64,000 bases of DNA from an uncultured Eubacteriales bacterium (GCA_902781945.1 CACZLE010000008.1:1-64000), one strand, 5' to 3'. Positions 8,037-16,085 are shown, counted from the first letter of the stretch. A program made the numbers and translations. Notes: generated by a model from the sequence alone, not told the origin.

Positions 8037-8253
8037 CTTCCGGGCATAAGAAAACCGGCGGCAGTCCGAAAAAATGAGTAAACTCATTTTTCTCGGCCTG
8101 ACGCCGGTTTTTGCTGTGCGCTTTGCGCACAGCACGCCAGCGAAGCTGGCAGCCCGGAAGTGGTGGGTTGCGGCTTTGTTTCTTGTTGCGTCAAGCTGCT
8201 ATTATGACGACAAAGGCAGGTTTTCTGCTTCTCTTTTGACGCAAAAGAGAAGC
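8037..8253. repeat. Multi-hairpin intergenic repeat, copy 2
   Basis: No gene is supported in 7908-8288. An outer inverted repeat (CTTCCGGGC 8037-8045 with GCCCGGAAG 8152-8160) encloses a long nested hairpin 8051-8111 (AAAACCGGCG/CGCCGGTTTT with an inner AAAAATGAGT/ACTCATTTTT), a perfect hairpin 8112-8134 (TGCTGTGCGC/GCGCACAGCA, loop TTT) and 8136-8150 (GCCAGC/GCTGGC). A further hairpin follows at 8227-8253 (GCTTCTCTTTT/AAAAGAGAAGC, loop GACGC). The nested hairpin with its T-run could also stop transcription from the gene ending at 7907. Layout parallels copy 1 at 74-243. Confidence 0.6.
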
Positions 8254-8288
8254 GTATTCCTTTCCGGTCATATTTCAGTTTGCAGCTT

Positions 8289-9119
8289 TTATGGCCAGGT
8301 CTCCCCGGCTGCCTGCCGCCAGGCCGCCAGAAAATCCGCAAAGGTGGCATAGCGCTTTTCCCGGTCCTCCTCGCAGGCCCGGCAGGCCACCCGGTAAAGG
8401 GGCTCTCCCGCCGTCCAGGTCACGCGCTCGCGCAGGACGCGGTCCCCGAAAAAGAAGAAGGCCAGCGCGCCCATGGCATATTGGGTCGCCCGCCCGTCCA
8501 GGGGCTCGCCCAGACGGTATTCCTCGGGGGACAGGAAAAAGCTGGAGCCGGGCATGCGCCCCAGATCGTTGACGGCGGGCGCGGTCCGATACAGATCGAT
8601 GTCGCAAACGGTAATATTGCCCGCGGTCCAGTCCGCCGTCAGGCCGCCTTCATCAAAGCCCAGGGGCTGATAGCCCTTTTGCAGCGCGAACAGATGAAAA
8701 TCAAACACCCGGTCGATCATGCCCAGCTGCGTCAGCAGCGGCTGCCACCTCAGCTGAACGCGTGCGTCGTTTTCCCGCAGGTTCAGGCCCTCCGGCCATT
8801 GGAAGATGGCCATGTATCCGCCAGCTGCCGAGCCGTGCCCTTGCAGCTTGATCAGCGCCGGATGGGGATAGAGAGCCTCGTAGACCGGCATGGCGCGGCG
8901 CAGGAAGCCCACGGCCTCCTCTGCCGGGATGCCCCCGGTCAAGGGCGCGCCCGCGTAGCGGATCAGCAGCCGCCCGTAGCGCGGCCCCTCCACGCCGAAG
9001 CACAGCAGCCCTTTTTCCGGCTGTGCCCATACGGCGAAGGGCTCCCCGTAATTGAGGATGAAATCAAAATCCCGGGGCGTATCGAGCGCCACCGGCACGC
9101 CGAAGATATCCCACGTCAT
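8289..9119 (-). CDS. Protein-kinase-fold protein, catalytic residues uncertain
   Basis: A 276-residue protein. The C-terminal half follows the order seen in kinase-like proteins: GNITVCDIDLYR (a CDID in place of DFG), NDLGRMPGSSFFLSPEEYRLGEPLD (activation loop and APE-like segment) and the late helix YRVACRACEEDREKRYAT. Where the catalytic Asp would be, the sequence reads QPLGFDEGG, so activity is uncertain. The ATG at 9119 overlaps the MATE stop codon by 4 nt and is preferred to an upstream codon. Last gene of the minus-strand group 14232 to 8289. Function unknown; small-molecule or protein phosphotransferase are both possible. Confidence 0.65.
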   Translation of the reverse strand: MTWDIFGVPVALDTPRDFDFILNYGEPFAVWAQPEKGLLCFGVEGPRYGRLLIRYAGAPLTGGIPAEEAVGFLRRAMPVYEALYPHPALIKLQGHGSAAGGYMAIFQWPEGLNLRENDARVQLRWQPLLTQLGMIDRVFDFHLFALQKGYQPLGFDEGGLTADWTAGNITVCDIDLYRTAPAVNDLGRMPGSSFFLSPEEYRLGEPLDGRATQYAMGALAFFFFGDRVLRERVTWTAGEPLYRVACRACEEDREKRYATFADFLAAWRQAAGETWP

Positions 9120-10486
9120 GGCGCGGCCTCCCCGTCGCTGCGGGTCACGTTCTTGATCCATTTATCGCCCCGCAGCCGGAAAAACGCGATGATCCATTTG
9201 AAGCATTGGTCGATGCGGGTGCAGAAGTAAATGGCCGCCAGCGGCCAATGAAACACGAAGGCCGCCAGGGCGGAGAGGGGCAGCACCACCAGCCAGCCGC
9301 AGATCAGGTCCACCAGCATCACGAACCGGCTGTCGCCCGCCCCGCGGTTGATGCCCACAAAGCAGGAGGCGTGGTAGGTGGTGCCAAGCAGCGTGAAGGA
9401 GCAAATGCCGATCATCTTGACCGCCAGGGCGTAGGTGTCCGGCTCCAGATGGTACAGCGACACAAAGGGCCGCCGCAGCAGAAATACCACCGCGCACATC
9501 GCCACGCCGATGCCCGCAAACATCACCTGGATGGTGCCGGAGTATTCCCGCACCCGCCGGTAATCGCCCGCGCCCACGGCCTTGCCCACCACCACGCAGG
9601 CGCCGCCCGCCAGGGCGAAGGTAAACAGCGTGCCCAGGTTCATCATCATGTCGGTGACGGCGGTGGCGTCGATCATGGCCTTGCCCATCTGGCCCAGGAT
9701 CACGGCCTTGAGCAGCCCCACCAGCGCCCATTGGGCGTCGGTCAGCCCCACGGGCAGGCCGTAGTGGGCATAGTCCGTCCAGGCCCATTTTTCGCCCTTT
9801 GTCAAATCGGCGGGGCGGATGCGCAGCGCCTTTTGCACCCGGAACAGATACAGCCATACCACCGCGGCCTCCGCCGTCCGGGCGATCACCGTGGCCAGGG
9901 CCGCGCCCCGCACGCCCAGGGCCGGCAGGCCCAGATGGCCGAAGATCAGCACATAGTTGAGCCCGATGTTGGTGAACAGCGACAGCACCGTGGTGTACAG
10001 CGTCACCCGCACCACCTCGACGCCCTTCAGCATACCCACCATGGCGCTGGTGAGGGCCAGAGGGATGTAGCTCAGGCACACGATGGGCAGATACTCAAGG
10101 GCCAGATCGATGACGGCGGTTTCGCCTTTGTTGATCACCAGGGACAAAAGCGCCCGGGGAAACAGCAGCACCGCCGCCACGGCCATCAGCGCGAACAGCA
10201 GGCATGCCGCCGCCGACACCGCGCACACCGTGCGGATGCGCTTTTCATCCCGCTTGCCCCAGTATTGGCTGATCAGCACCACCGCGCCGGTGGCCAGGCC
10301 CGTCAGCCCCGCCGTGACGAAGGTGGTGATGGCGTTGCTCTGGGACACCGCCGACAGGGCGTTTGCCCCCGTGCGGGTCACCATCACGTTGTCCGCCATG
10401 ACCACCAGCAGGTTCATGGCGCTCTGAAAGGCCGCGGGCAGGGAAAGCCGCAGGATGGTTTTGTAAAACTGCTTGTCCTTAACCAT
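9116..10486 (-). CDS. MATE-family multidrug/organic cation exporter
   Basis: A 456-residue integral membrane protein with 12 predicted segments in two related halves, typical MATE length. The N-terminal SLPAAFQSAMNLLVVMADNVMV and the later QSNAITTFVTAGLTGLATGAVVLISQYWG are MATE hallmarks. These proteins export drugs, dyes or metabolites using H+ or Na+ gradients; the substrate here is unknown. It overlaps the upstream DUF1016 gene by 8 nt and the downstream kinase-like gene by 4 nt, so the three are probably translated from one message. Confidence 0.9.
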   Translation of the reverse strand: MVKDKQFYKTILRLSLPAAFQSAMNLLVVMADNVMVTRTGANALSAVSQSNAITTFVTAGLTGLATGAVVLISQYWGKRDEKRIRTVCAVSAAACLLFALMAVAAVLLFPRALLSLVINKGETAVIDLALEYLPIVCLSYIPLALTSAMVGMLKGVEVVRVTLYTTVLSLFTNIGLNYVLIFGHLGLPALGVRGAALATVIARTAEAAVVWLYLFRVQKALRIRPADLTKGEKWAWTDYAHYGLPVGLTDAQWALVGLLKAVILGQMGKAMIDATAVTDMMMNLGTLFTFALAGGACVVVGKAVGAGDYRRVREYSGTIQVMFAGIGVAMCAVVFLLRRPFVSLYHLEPDTYALAVKMIGICSFTLLGTTYHASCFVGINRGAGDSRFVMLVDLICGWLVVLPLSALAAFVFHWPLAAIYFCTRIDQCFKWIIAFFRLRGDKWIKNVTRSDGEAAP

Positions 10487-11579
10487 TTTCTTCTGAGATC
10501 CATTCCTTTAGTTTTTGCTGGAGCAGTTTTTTATCCGGCAGGTAGAGCGCGTATTGAGAGGCGAATATATTGCTGTTTTCGGGCAGGGTGATTTCGACCA
10601 GCGCGTCATTTTTTTCCTTGCACAGCAGTATGCCGATGGTTTGATTTTCCTCTGGAATTTTCACATACCGATCATAGTAATTGACGTACATCTGCATCTG
10701 CCCCAGATCCTGATGCGTCAGTTTATCGATTTTCAGGTCAATCAGCACGTAGCAGCGCAGGAGCCTGTTGTAGAAAACGAGATCAACATAATAGTTATCT
10801 TCATTAAAGGAAAACCGCTTCTGTCTTGCTTCAAAAAGATACCCCTTGCCCAACTCCAGCAGGAATTTTTGCAGTTTATCGATGATTGCCGTTTCCAGAT
10901 CGGTTTCGGAATAGCTGGAGCGCTCTTCCAGACCAAGGAACTCCAAAACCGTTGGCTGTTTGATGATATCTTCGGGCTTTGTGATCACATTCCCCTCGGA
11001 CGCAAGCAGCAGGACTTTTTCTTTATCCCGGCTGAGGGCCAGGCGTTCATACAGACTGGCGTTATATTGCCGTTGAAGCGTGCGGATGCTCCAAAGCCCT
11101 TTTGTGGCCTCGATTTCATAAAAACGCCGTTCATCGGCGTTGCCGATGCGCATGAGCTGCAAATAGTGCGACCAAGGCAAGGTGAACGGCGGCTGATCCT
11201 TCAATTGGGTAAACAGTGTTTGGCTTTTTTGAACGGCAAAAAGGGTAAACAGCGTTTGGCTGATCCGATCTTTATATTCAGAGTAGAACCGTCGGCAGTT
11301 TTTCAAGGTTTCCCGGCTGTATCCACGTCCAAATTCATTCGTCAGCGCTTCTGATAAGCGCTCGATCACATGGGCGCCGTACTGGGCGCGGTCCAGCCCA
11401 TGCTGCTGTTCTTCGACGATCCATCTTCCCAGCGCGTAGTTGGTCAGCAGTTCCACCATATTGACCTGCTGTACAGCCAGGCTTCGCGCGTATCGGATCA
11501 ATTCGATGGAATGCGAGCAGAGAGCATCAACCCCGGTGATGATAGGCGCGGCGGACGGGAGCGATTCTTTGTTTTCCAA
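10479..11579 (-). CDS. DUF1016 / YhcG-type PD-(D/E)XK nuclease family protein
   Basis: A 366-residue protein. The N-terminal half (VEMLTNY-like stretch, GRWIVEEQQ, LSEALTNEFGRGYSRETLKNCRRFYSEY) and the C-terminal nuclease core (FSFNEDNYYVDLVFYNRLLRCYVLIDLKID, then LGQMQMYVNYYD and GILLCKEKND) are diagnostic of this family. D-x(n)-D-x-K of the PD-(D/E)XK fold is visible in YVDLVF...IDLKI. Members are often found near defence or mobile genes. The start is a TTG with GAGGTG 7 nt upstream. Base composition is clearly more AT-rich than its neighbours, suggesting acquisition by transfer into this operon. Confidence 0.85.
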   Translation of the reverse strand: MENKESLPSAAPIITGVDALCSHSIELIRYARSLAVQQVNMVELLTNYALGRWIVEEQQHGLDRAQYGAHVIERLSEALTNEFGRGYSRETLKNCRRFYSEYKDRISQTLFTLFAVQKSQTLFTQLKDQPPFTLPWSHYLQLMRIGNADERRFYEIEATKGLWSIRTLQRQYNASLYERLALSRDKEKVLLLASEGNVITKPEDIIKQPTVLEFLGLEERSSYSETDLETAIIDKLQKFLLELGKGYLFEARQKRFSFNEDNYYVDLVFYNRLLRCYVLIDLKIDKLTHQDLGQMQMYVNYYDRYVKIPEENQTIGILLCKEKNDALVEITLPENSNIFASQYALYLPDKKLLQQKLKEWISEENG

Positions 11580-11609
11580 TGTTGTTCACCTCGATTTTGA
11601 AAAGCCTGC

Positions 11610-13262
11610 TCAGATTTCCATATCCTCGGCAACGCGCAGCATAAAGGAAAACTCGCTGCCCTCGCCCTGGGTGCTGCGGGCGGTGACGCGGCTGTCCAGA
11701 CGCTGCATGATCTCCTGGGCGATGGCCAGCCCCAGGCCGCTGCCCTGGGAATTGTGGCTGTGATCGGCCTGATGGAAGCGGTCAAAGGCGTGCTCCAGGG
11801 TATATTCGTCCATGCCCACGCCCGTATCCCGCACGGCAAAGCGCAGGAACCGGGCCTCCTGCTGCACGCTCAATGTCACCTGGCCGCCTGCGGGGGTGAA
11901 TTTGATGGCGTTGTCCAGCAATATGGTCAATACCTGCTGGATGCGGTCCTCGTTGGTAACGACATTCGGCAGGGCTTCCGGCACGTCCAGGATCAGCCGC
12001 ACGCCCTTTTTATCGGCCAGGGTCTTGGCACGGTCATGGACTTCATAGGCAATCTCCAGGGCGTCCGTTTCTTCCATGGCGAAGGCCGCCGCGCTGGACT
12101 GCAGGTGGCTCAGCTCCAGCAGGTCGTTGACCAGCCGGGACAGGCGCAGCACCTCGCTCAATATCATTTCATAGTAGCGGTGCCGTTCCTCTTCGCTGGT
12201 CACCAGCCCGTCCCGCAATCCCTCCGTGATGCCCCGCATGCTGGAAAGGGGCGTGCGCAGCTCGTGGGAAATATTGGCCACGTATTCCCGGCGGGTGCGC
12301 TCCAGCCGCTCGTGCTCGGTCACGTCCCGCAGCACCGCCAGGGCGCCCGCGCCGGAGGACAGGGGGCGGAACACCGCCAGCACCGTGGTTTCGCCGATTT
12401 GCAGCAGCAAATCCTCCTGGGGCTCCTCCGCAGCCTTGCGCAAAAGGGAGAGCACCCGCAGGGTATATTCGCTGTCACGGCCCCGCAGCAGCCTTACCGC
12501 CGCCTGGTTTTCCCGCAGGATATCCCCGGCGCGGTCCACCGCCAGCACGCCTTCGTCCAGGCTTTCCAGCACCCGGCTCAGGGTGTCGCGCTCGTAGGTC
12601 AACTCGCCCATGGACTGGGTGAGCCGGTGGGACATGTGGTTGAAGGCCCGCCCCAGGGAACGCAGCTCCACCGGCAGCTTTTCGGTGATCTCCACCTGCT
12701 CGCCGTCGCTCAGCCGCTGGGCGGCGGAGGAGAGCATGTCCACGGGCTGCATGATGCGCAGGGCCAATAGGATATAGATGAGCAGCGTCAGCGCCAGGGC
12801 GATGATGCCGTATTGCAGCAGCAGGGTGCGGAAGCCCACGTTGGCCTGCTCGCTGCTTTTCAGGGCCTTGCCCGCGACGACGCTGCCGATATCCAGCCGC
12901 AGCCCCATCACCAGCATGCCGGGCAGATCGTCCACTTCCGTGATCTCCCGGTCCAGCTTTGCCGGGTCCACTTGGGGCGCGCCGGGGGTGGCGGCCAGCA
13001 GCGTTCCGTTTTCATCATAGAGGATCAAAAACACCTCTCCGGGGTTCAGCCGGGGATCCACCGCCCTGTCCAGATCGGGTCCTTTTTCCGCCAGCAGCAT
13101 TTCGCCGGTGCGGACGGCCTGGGTGACCTCCTGGGCGATGAGCCTGCGGGTGGTATCCCGGGCCAGGGCGCTGGACACGAAATACAGGGCGGTGATCAGC
13201 ACCACGCTGTACAGCGTCAGGATGACCAGAATGGTGCGCGAAAAGCGCCTAAACCGCAGCAT
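11610..13262 (-). CDS. Membrane sensor histidine kinase (PhoR/WalK type)
   Basis: A 550-residue kinase. Membrane segments near 10-32 and 149-168 flank an extracytoplasmic sensor of about 115 residues; HAMP (about 170-222), a PAS-like domain (225-320), HisKA with the phospho-acceptor His at 333 in ANISHELRTPLSS, then HATPase_c with the N-box (NAIKFTPAG), DTGVGM and GSGLGLAI. It overlaps the response regulator gene by 14 nt. Likely senses an envelope or phosphate-type signal and phosphorylates that regulator. Start supported by GGAGG 9 nt upstream. Confidence 0.93.
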   Translation of the reverse strand: MLRFRRFSRTILVILTLYSVVLITALYFVSSALARDTTRRLIAQEVTQAVRTGEMLLAEKGPDLDRAVDPRLNPGEVFLILYDENGTLLAATPGAPQVDPAKLDREITEVDDLPGMLVMGLRLDIGSVVAGKALKSSEQANVGFRTLLLQYGIIALALTLLIYILLALRIMQPVDMLSSAAQRLSDGEQVEITEKLPVELRSLGRAFNHMSHRLTQSMGELTYERDTLSRVLESLDEGVLAVDRAGDILRENQAAVRLLRGRDSEYTLRVLSLLRKAAEEPQEDLLLQIGETTVLAVFRPLSSGAGALAVLRDVTEHERLERTRREYVANISHELRTPLSSMRGITEGLRDGLVTSEEERHRYYEMILSEVLRLSRLVNDLLELSHLQSSAAAFAMEETDALEIAYEVHDRAKTLADKKGVRLILDVPEALPNVVTNEDRIQQVLTILLDNAIKFTPAGGQVTLSVQQEARFLRFAVRDTGVGMDEYTLEHAFDRFHQADHSHNSQGSGLGLAIAQEIMQRLDSRVTARSTQGEGSEFSFMLRVAEDMEI

Positions 13263-13953
13263 CGGCTTTTTCCTCCAGCTTATAGCCCACGCCGTATACA
13301 GATTTTAATTGCAGGCTGCTGTTTTCCGGCAGCTTTTTGCGGATGCGCTTGACGGAGGTATCCACCACCCGGCTGTCCCCGTCAAAATCGAAGCCCCAGA
13401 TGGAGTCCAGCAATTGCTCCCGGGTGAACACCTGGCCCAGATGGGCGGCCATCAGGTGCAGGATTTCCACCTCTTTGGGGGACATGAGCACCTTTTCGCC
13501 CTCCACCTTCACCTCGTAGCAGGCCAGGTTGATTTCTGTGTTCCCCGTGCGCAGCAGGCTCTGTTCCGGGGCGGTCTCCAGCATGTTCATGCGGCGGAAG
13601 ATCACCTGGATACGGCTCACCACCTCCCGGGGGCTGAAGGGCTTGACGATGTAGTCGTCCGCCCCCAGGGCGAAGCCCAGCAGGCGGTCCACCTCCTCGC
13701 CCTTGGCGGTCAGCATGATGATGGGCGTCATGCTGACGGCGCGGATGTCCGCGCACACCTGGGTGCCGCTGCGCCCGGGCATCATGATGTCCAGGATCAC
13801 CAGGTCGGGCCGGATGCGGGTGAAGGCCTCCATCACGTCGCTGCCCCGAAAGACGGAATAGGTGTCATAGCCGTCCCTTGTCAGATACATGCGCAACGAT
13901 TCGTGGATGCCCACCTCGTCGTCGGCGATGAGGATCAGTTTGTTATGGGCCAT
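13249..13953 (-). CDS. OmpR/PhoB-family response regulator
   Basis: A 234-residue regulator: receiver domain with acidic pocket (IADDE at 9-13), phospho-acceptor Asp55 in VILDIMMPG, T/K switch residues (MLTAKGEE) and KPFSPRE, then a C-terminal winged helix (EINLACYEVKV ... SPKEVEILHLMA ... DSRVVDTSVKRIRKKL). It should bind direct repeats at target promoters after phosphorylation by the adjacent kinase. ATG at 13953 follows AAAGGAGG; a longer reading frame upstream has no such site. Confidence 0.94.
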   Translation of the reverse strand: MAHNKLILIADDEVGIHESLRMYLTRDGYDTYSVFRGSDVMEAFTRIRPDLVILDIMMPGRSGTQVCADIRAVSMTPIIMLTAKGEEVDRLLGFALGADDYIVKPFSPREVVSRIQVIFRRMNMLETAPEQSLLRTGNTEINLACYEVKVEGEKVLMSPKEVEILHLMAAHLGQVFTREQLLDSIWGFDFDGDSRVVDTSVKRIRKKLPENSSLQLKSVYGVGYKLEEKADAAV

Positions 13954-13974
13954 ACGCGGCCTCCTTTGCAATGC

Positions 13975-14232
13975 TTAAAAGTTCATCCAGATAAAGTTCT
14001 TGAGCCCGACTGCCGCCTCGTCCTCGTCCGGGCCCTCCACCGTGACGGTGATCAGGTCGCCCTGCCTGATGCCCAGGCCCATGAGCTTCAGGATCCGCTT
14101 GGCGTCGGCGGCCCTGTCCTCCTTGCGGACGGTGACGGCGGAAGTATATTTTTCCGCCTCCCGCACCAGCAGCCCCGCGTGCCGGGCGTGCAGGCCCACC
14201 GGGGCCTTGATGGTGTACATAAAGGAACGCAT
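13975..14232 (-). CDS. HPr-like phosphocarrier protein
   Basis: An 85-residue HPr-fold protein. The active-site His is at residue 15 (VGLHARHAG), so phosphorylation by enzyme I is plausible. The regulatory Ser46 of Firmicutes HPr is replaced by Arg (DAKRILKLMGLG), so HPr-kinase control and CcpA co-repression should not apply. This is the reverse of Crh, which keeps Ser46 and loses His15. It lies 21 nt before the response-regulator gene and may be its operon leader gene. Likely a specialised PTS branch or signalling protein rather than the main HPr. Confidence 0.85.
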   Translation of the reverse strand: MRSFMYTIKAPVGLHARHAGLLVREAEKYTSAVTVRKEDRAADAKRILKLMGLGIRQGDLITVTVEGPDEDEAAVGLKNFIWMNF

Positions 14233-14259
14233 GGGGGATCGCCTCCCTTGCTGATAAAA

Positions 14260-14268
14260 TCCCAGCTT
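14260..14268 (-). promoter_or_regulatory. Extended -10 promoter of the HPr-regulator-kinase group
   Basis: Minus strand TGATATAAT, an extended -10, about 28 nt before the HPr-like start codon. No good -35 is seen. Confidence 0.55.
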
Positions 14269-14310
14269 CATTATATCAGAACATGAGCCCCCGGGAAAGA
14301 GCTTTTTTTG

Positions 14311-14339
14311 TTGCGGCCCGGGCGGCTTCGTGCTACAAT
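14311..14339 (+). promoter_or_regulatory. Promoter of the VTC-domain gene
   Basis: TTGCGG (14311-14316), 17-nt spacer, TACAAT (14334-14339), 34 nt before the start codon at 14373. Confidence 0.55.
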
Positions 14340-14372
14340 AGACAGGAAATATACACGTGGAAAGGAGCGCCT

Positions 14373-15041
14373 ATGCGGCACGAGATCAAAAGCCGCCTGT
14401 CCCCGGCGGAGGTCCCTGGCCTGCGGGCCCGGCTGCAGGCGGTGATGACCCGGGATCCCCATGCCCGGGCGGACGGCACCTATGATATTCATAGTGTCTA
14501 TCTGGATACGCCCAGCCGCCGGGCGCTGACTGAAAAGCAGGTGGGCATGCCGGTGCGCCACAAATACCGCGTGCGCTATTATAACGACAATCGGGATTTC
14601 TTCCGCCTGGAGCGCAAAAGCAAGGTGGGCTCCCTGTGCGACAAGGTGGGCTGCTCCCTGACCCGGGAGGAGGCGGAGCGGCTCATGGCGGGGGATATGG
14701 ACTGGATGGCCCGGGACGACAGGCCCCTGCTGCGGGAAGTCTTTCTGCGCAATCGCGCCGAACTGCTGGCCCCCAGCGTGCAGGTGCACTACACCCGGGA
14801 GGCCTATATCTACGGCCCCGGCAACGTGCGGGTCACCCTGGATTCGTGCATCCGCACGGGCCTGTGGGATCCGGATTTCCTGGATATTTCCCAGCCCCGC
14901 ATCCGCACCCAGGGGGATGATTTTGTGCTGCTGGAGGTCAAGTTTGACGCCTACCTGCCCGAAATCATCCGGGATATCACCTGCTGTCATTGCCGTCCCA
15001 TGGGCTTTTCCAAGTTCGAGTCCTGCCATTCATTTGATTAA
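14373..15041 (+). CDS. VTC-domain (polyphosphate polymerase-like) protein
   Basis: A 222-residue protein of the VTC/CYTH-like tunnel fold. It shows HEIKSRL at the start, YDIHSVYLDTP, RHKYRVRYYN, FRLERKSKVG, VHYTREAY, VRVTLDS and a late LLEVKFDAYLP: the alternating basic and acidic residues that line the triphosphate tunnel. Yeast Vtc4 makes polyphosphate from ATP; bacterial members are presumed similar but few have been tested. ATG follows AAAGGAG. The DUF4956 membrane protein gene starts 12 nt downstream, the usual partner in bacteria, suggesting a membrane-associated polymer or transport unit. Confidence 0.87.
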   Translation: MRHEIKSRLSPAEVPGLRARLQAVMTRDPHARADGTYDIHSVYLDTPSRRALTEKQVGMPVRHKYRVRYYNDNRDFFRLERKSKVGSLCDKVGCSLTREEAERLMAGDMDWMARDDRPLLREVFLRNRAELLAPSVQVHYTREAYIYGPGNVRVTLDSCIRTGLWDPDFLDISQPRIRTQGDDFVLLEVKFDAYLPEIIRDITCCHCRPMGFSKFESCHSFD

Positions 15042-15053
15042 GGAGTACAAGGT

Positions 15054-15731
15054 ATGAACGCTGTGCTGAACCAGCTTTTCTCCGTCAGCTTTTTTGAAAA
15101 GGCCGTGGCGTTTTCCCTGCCGGACACCCTGCTGATCCTGCTGGTGTCCGCGCTGCTGGGACTTTTTATCGCCGCGCTGTACAAGGCTACCTACCAGGGC
15201 GTCATGTACACCATGACCTATGGCGTGTCCCTGGCCGCCATCACCATGATCAGCGCCCTGATATTGTGCGTGGTCACCAGCAATGTGGTGCTGACCCTGG
15301 GCATGGTGGGCGCGCTGTCCATCATCCGCTTCCGCACCTCCATCAAGGAGCCCATGGACATCATGTTCATGTTCTGGGCCGTGGCGGCGGGCATCGCCAC
15401 GGGCGCGGGCATGGCGGGGGTGGCCGTGCTGGGCTCCTTGTGCATCGGCCTGCTCATCGTGCTGCTCACCCGGGGCCGCCAGAACGGCGTGCCCTATATC
15501 CTGGTATTGCAGGTGGAGGATCAGGCCGCGGAAAAGCGGGCCCTGGAGGTGGTGGCGGCCAATGTCAAACGAAGCCGCGTCAAGTCCAAGCGCGTCACAA
15601 AGGAAGAGACGGAAATCACCGTGGATCTCCGCCTCAAAAATGAAAATACCGATTTTATGCATGCCGTCAACGCTCTGCCCGGCGTCCGCAGCGCCATGCT
15701 GGTTACGTATAACGGGGAGTATATGACTTGA
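15054..15731 (+). CDS. DUF4956 membrane protein
   Basis: A 225-residue protein with three or four membrane segments (about 23-47, 55-80, 85-105, 110-135) and a soluble C-terminal ACT-like region. The conserved core MVGALSIIRFRTSIKEPMDIMFMFWAV matches DUF4956. These proteins are commonly encoded beside VTC-domain proteins, here 12 nt upstream, so the pair probably acts together at the membrane. Function is not established. Its last codons are followed within 17 nt by a consensus promoter for the antisense RNA of the toxin locus. Confidence 0.88.
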   Translation: MNAVLNQLFSVSFFEKAVAFSLPDTLLILLVSALLGLFIAALYKATYQGVMYTMTYGVSLAAITMISALILCVVTSNVVLTLGMVGALSIIRFRTSIKEPMDIMFMFWAVAAGIATGAGMAGVAVLGSLCIGLLIVLLTRGRQNGVPYILVLQVEDQAAEKRALEVVAANVKRSRVKSKRVTKEETEITVDLRLKNENTDFMHAVNALPGVRSAMLVTYNGEYMT

Positions 15732-15747
15732 AAACGCGCCGCTGTTC

Positions 15748-15776
15748 TTGACATGGCGAAGCGAACTGATTATAAT
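15748..15776 (+). promoter_or_regulatory. Consensus promoter of the putative antisense RNA
   Basis: TTGACA (15748-15753), exactly 17 nt, TATAAT (15771-15776): a perfect sigma-A promoter with no convincing gene downstream, pointing head-on at the 29-residue toxin gene. Confidence 0.85.
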
Positions 15777-15782
15777 ATAAGG

Positions 15783-15875
15783 GCAGGAAGATAGGGGCCT
15801 TGCAGAGCAAACGCCTACCGGCGTATGCATCGAACAAAAGCCACCGCGTACTCGCGATACGCGGTGGCTTTACTA
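15783..15875 (+). ncRNA. Putative type I antitoxin (antisense) RNA
   Basis: Predicted from the perfect promoter at 15748-15776 (start near 15783) to the hairpin at 15837-15871. It has no ribosome site or credible frame. Its 3' part is complementary to the 3' end of the converging toxin message, the arrangement of TxpA/RatA- and BsrG/SR4-type systems. Extent and existence are inferred. Confidence 0.55.
15837..15871. terminator. Shared convergent terminator of toxin and antitoxin RNAs
   Basis: Fourteen-bp stem AAAGCCACCGCGTA/TACGCGGTGGCTTT with a 7-nt loop. Short T-tracts follow on both strands (TTTTGTTC on the minus strand). Confidence 0.7.
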
Positions 15876-15879
15876 TTGC

Positions 15880-15969
15880 TTATTTATGGTCTTTGCTTAC
15901 AGCTTTGACCAAAGCAAGGATCAAGCCCATGGAGCTGATACAAATCATGATGATTTCATATGCAGTCAT
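15880..15969 (-). CDS. Holin-like type I toxin peptide (Hol_Tox-like)
   Basis: A 29-residue peptide starting MTAYEIIMICIS and ending VKAVSKDHK, with one hydrophobic helix of about 18 residues and a basic tail. The opening M-T-x-Y-E plus a single membrane helix is the signature I associate with the putative holin-like toxin family of Firmicutes. AGGTG lies about 9 nt before the ATG. It has its own promoter at 16057-16085, a hairpin at the very 5' end of its message, and a converging consensus promoter downstream. Over-expression is expected to depolarise the membrane. Confidence 0.75.
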   Translation of the reverse strand: MTAYEIIMICISSMGLILALVKAVSKDHK

Positions 15970-16034
15970 CCGGCATCACCTGCCTTCCTTGGTAGTCCGA
16001 CAGGCGCTGTCCCGCGTATTATCTTCTCTGCCCT

Positions 16035-16050
16035 GCCGTCTGAAGACGGC
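16035..16050 (-). promoter_or_regulatory. 5'-end hairpin of toxin mRNA
   Basis: GCCGTC/GACGGC with a 4-nt loop, beginning at the predicted transcription start (about 16050). Such 5' hairpins protect type I toxin messages from decay or hide the ribosome site. Confidence 0.55.
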
Positions 16051-16056
16051 ATCGCC

Positions 16057-16085
16057 ATTATACACGGAAAACAATATCGAGTCAA
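16057..16085 (-). promoter_or_regulatory. Toxin gene promoter
   Basis: Minus strand TTGACT (16080-16085), 17-nt spacer, TATAAT (16057-16062). Confidence 0.8.
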
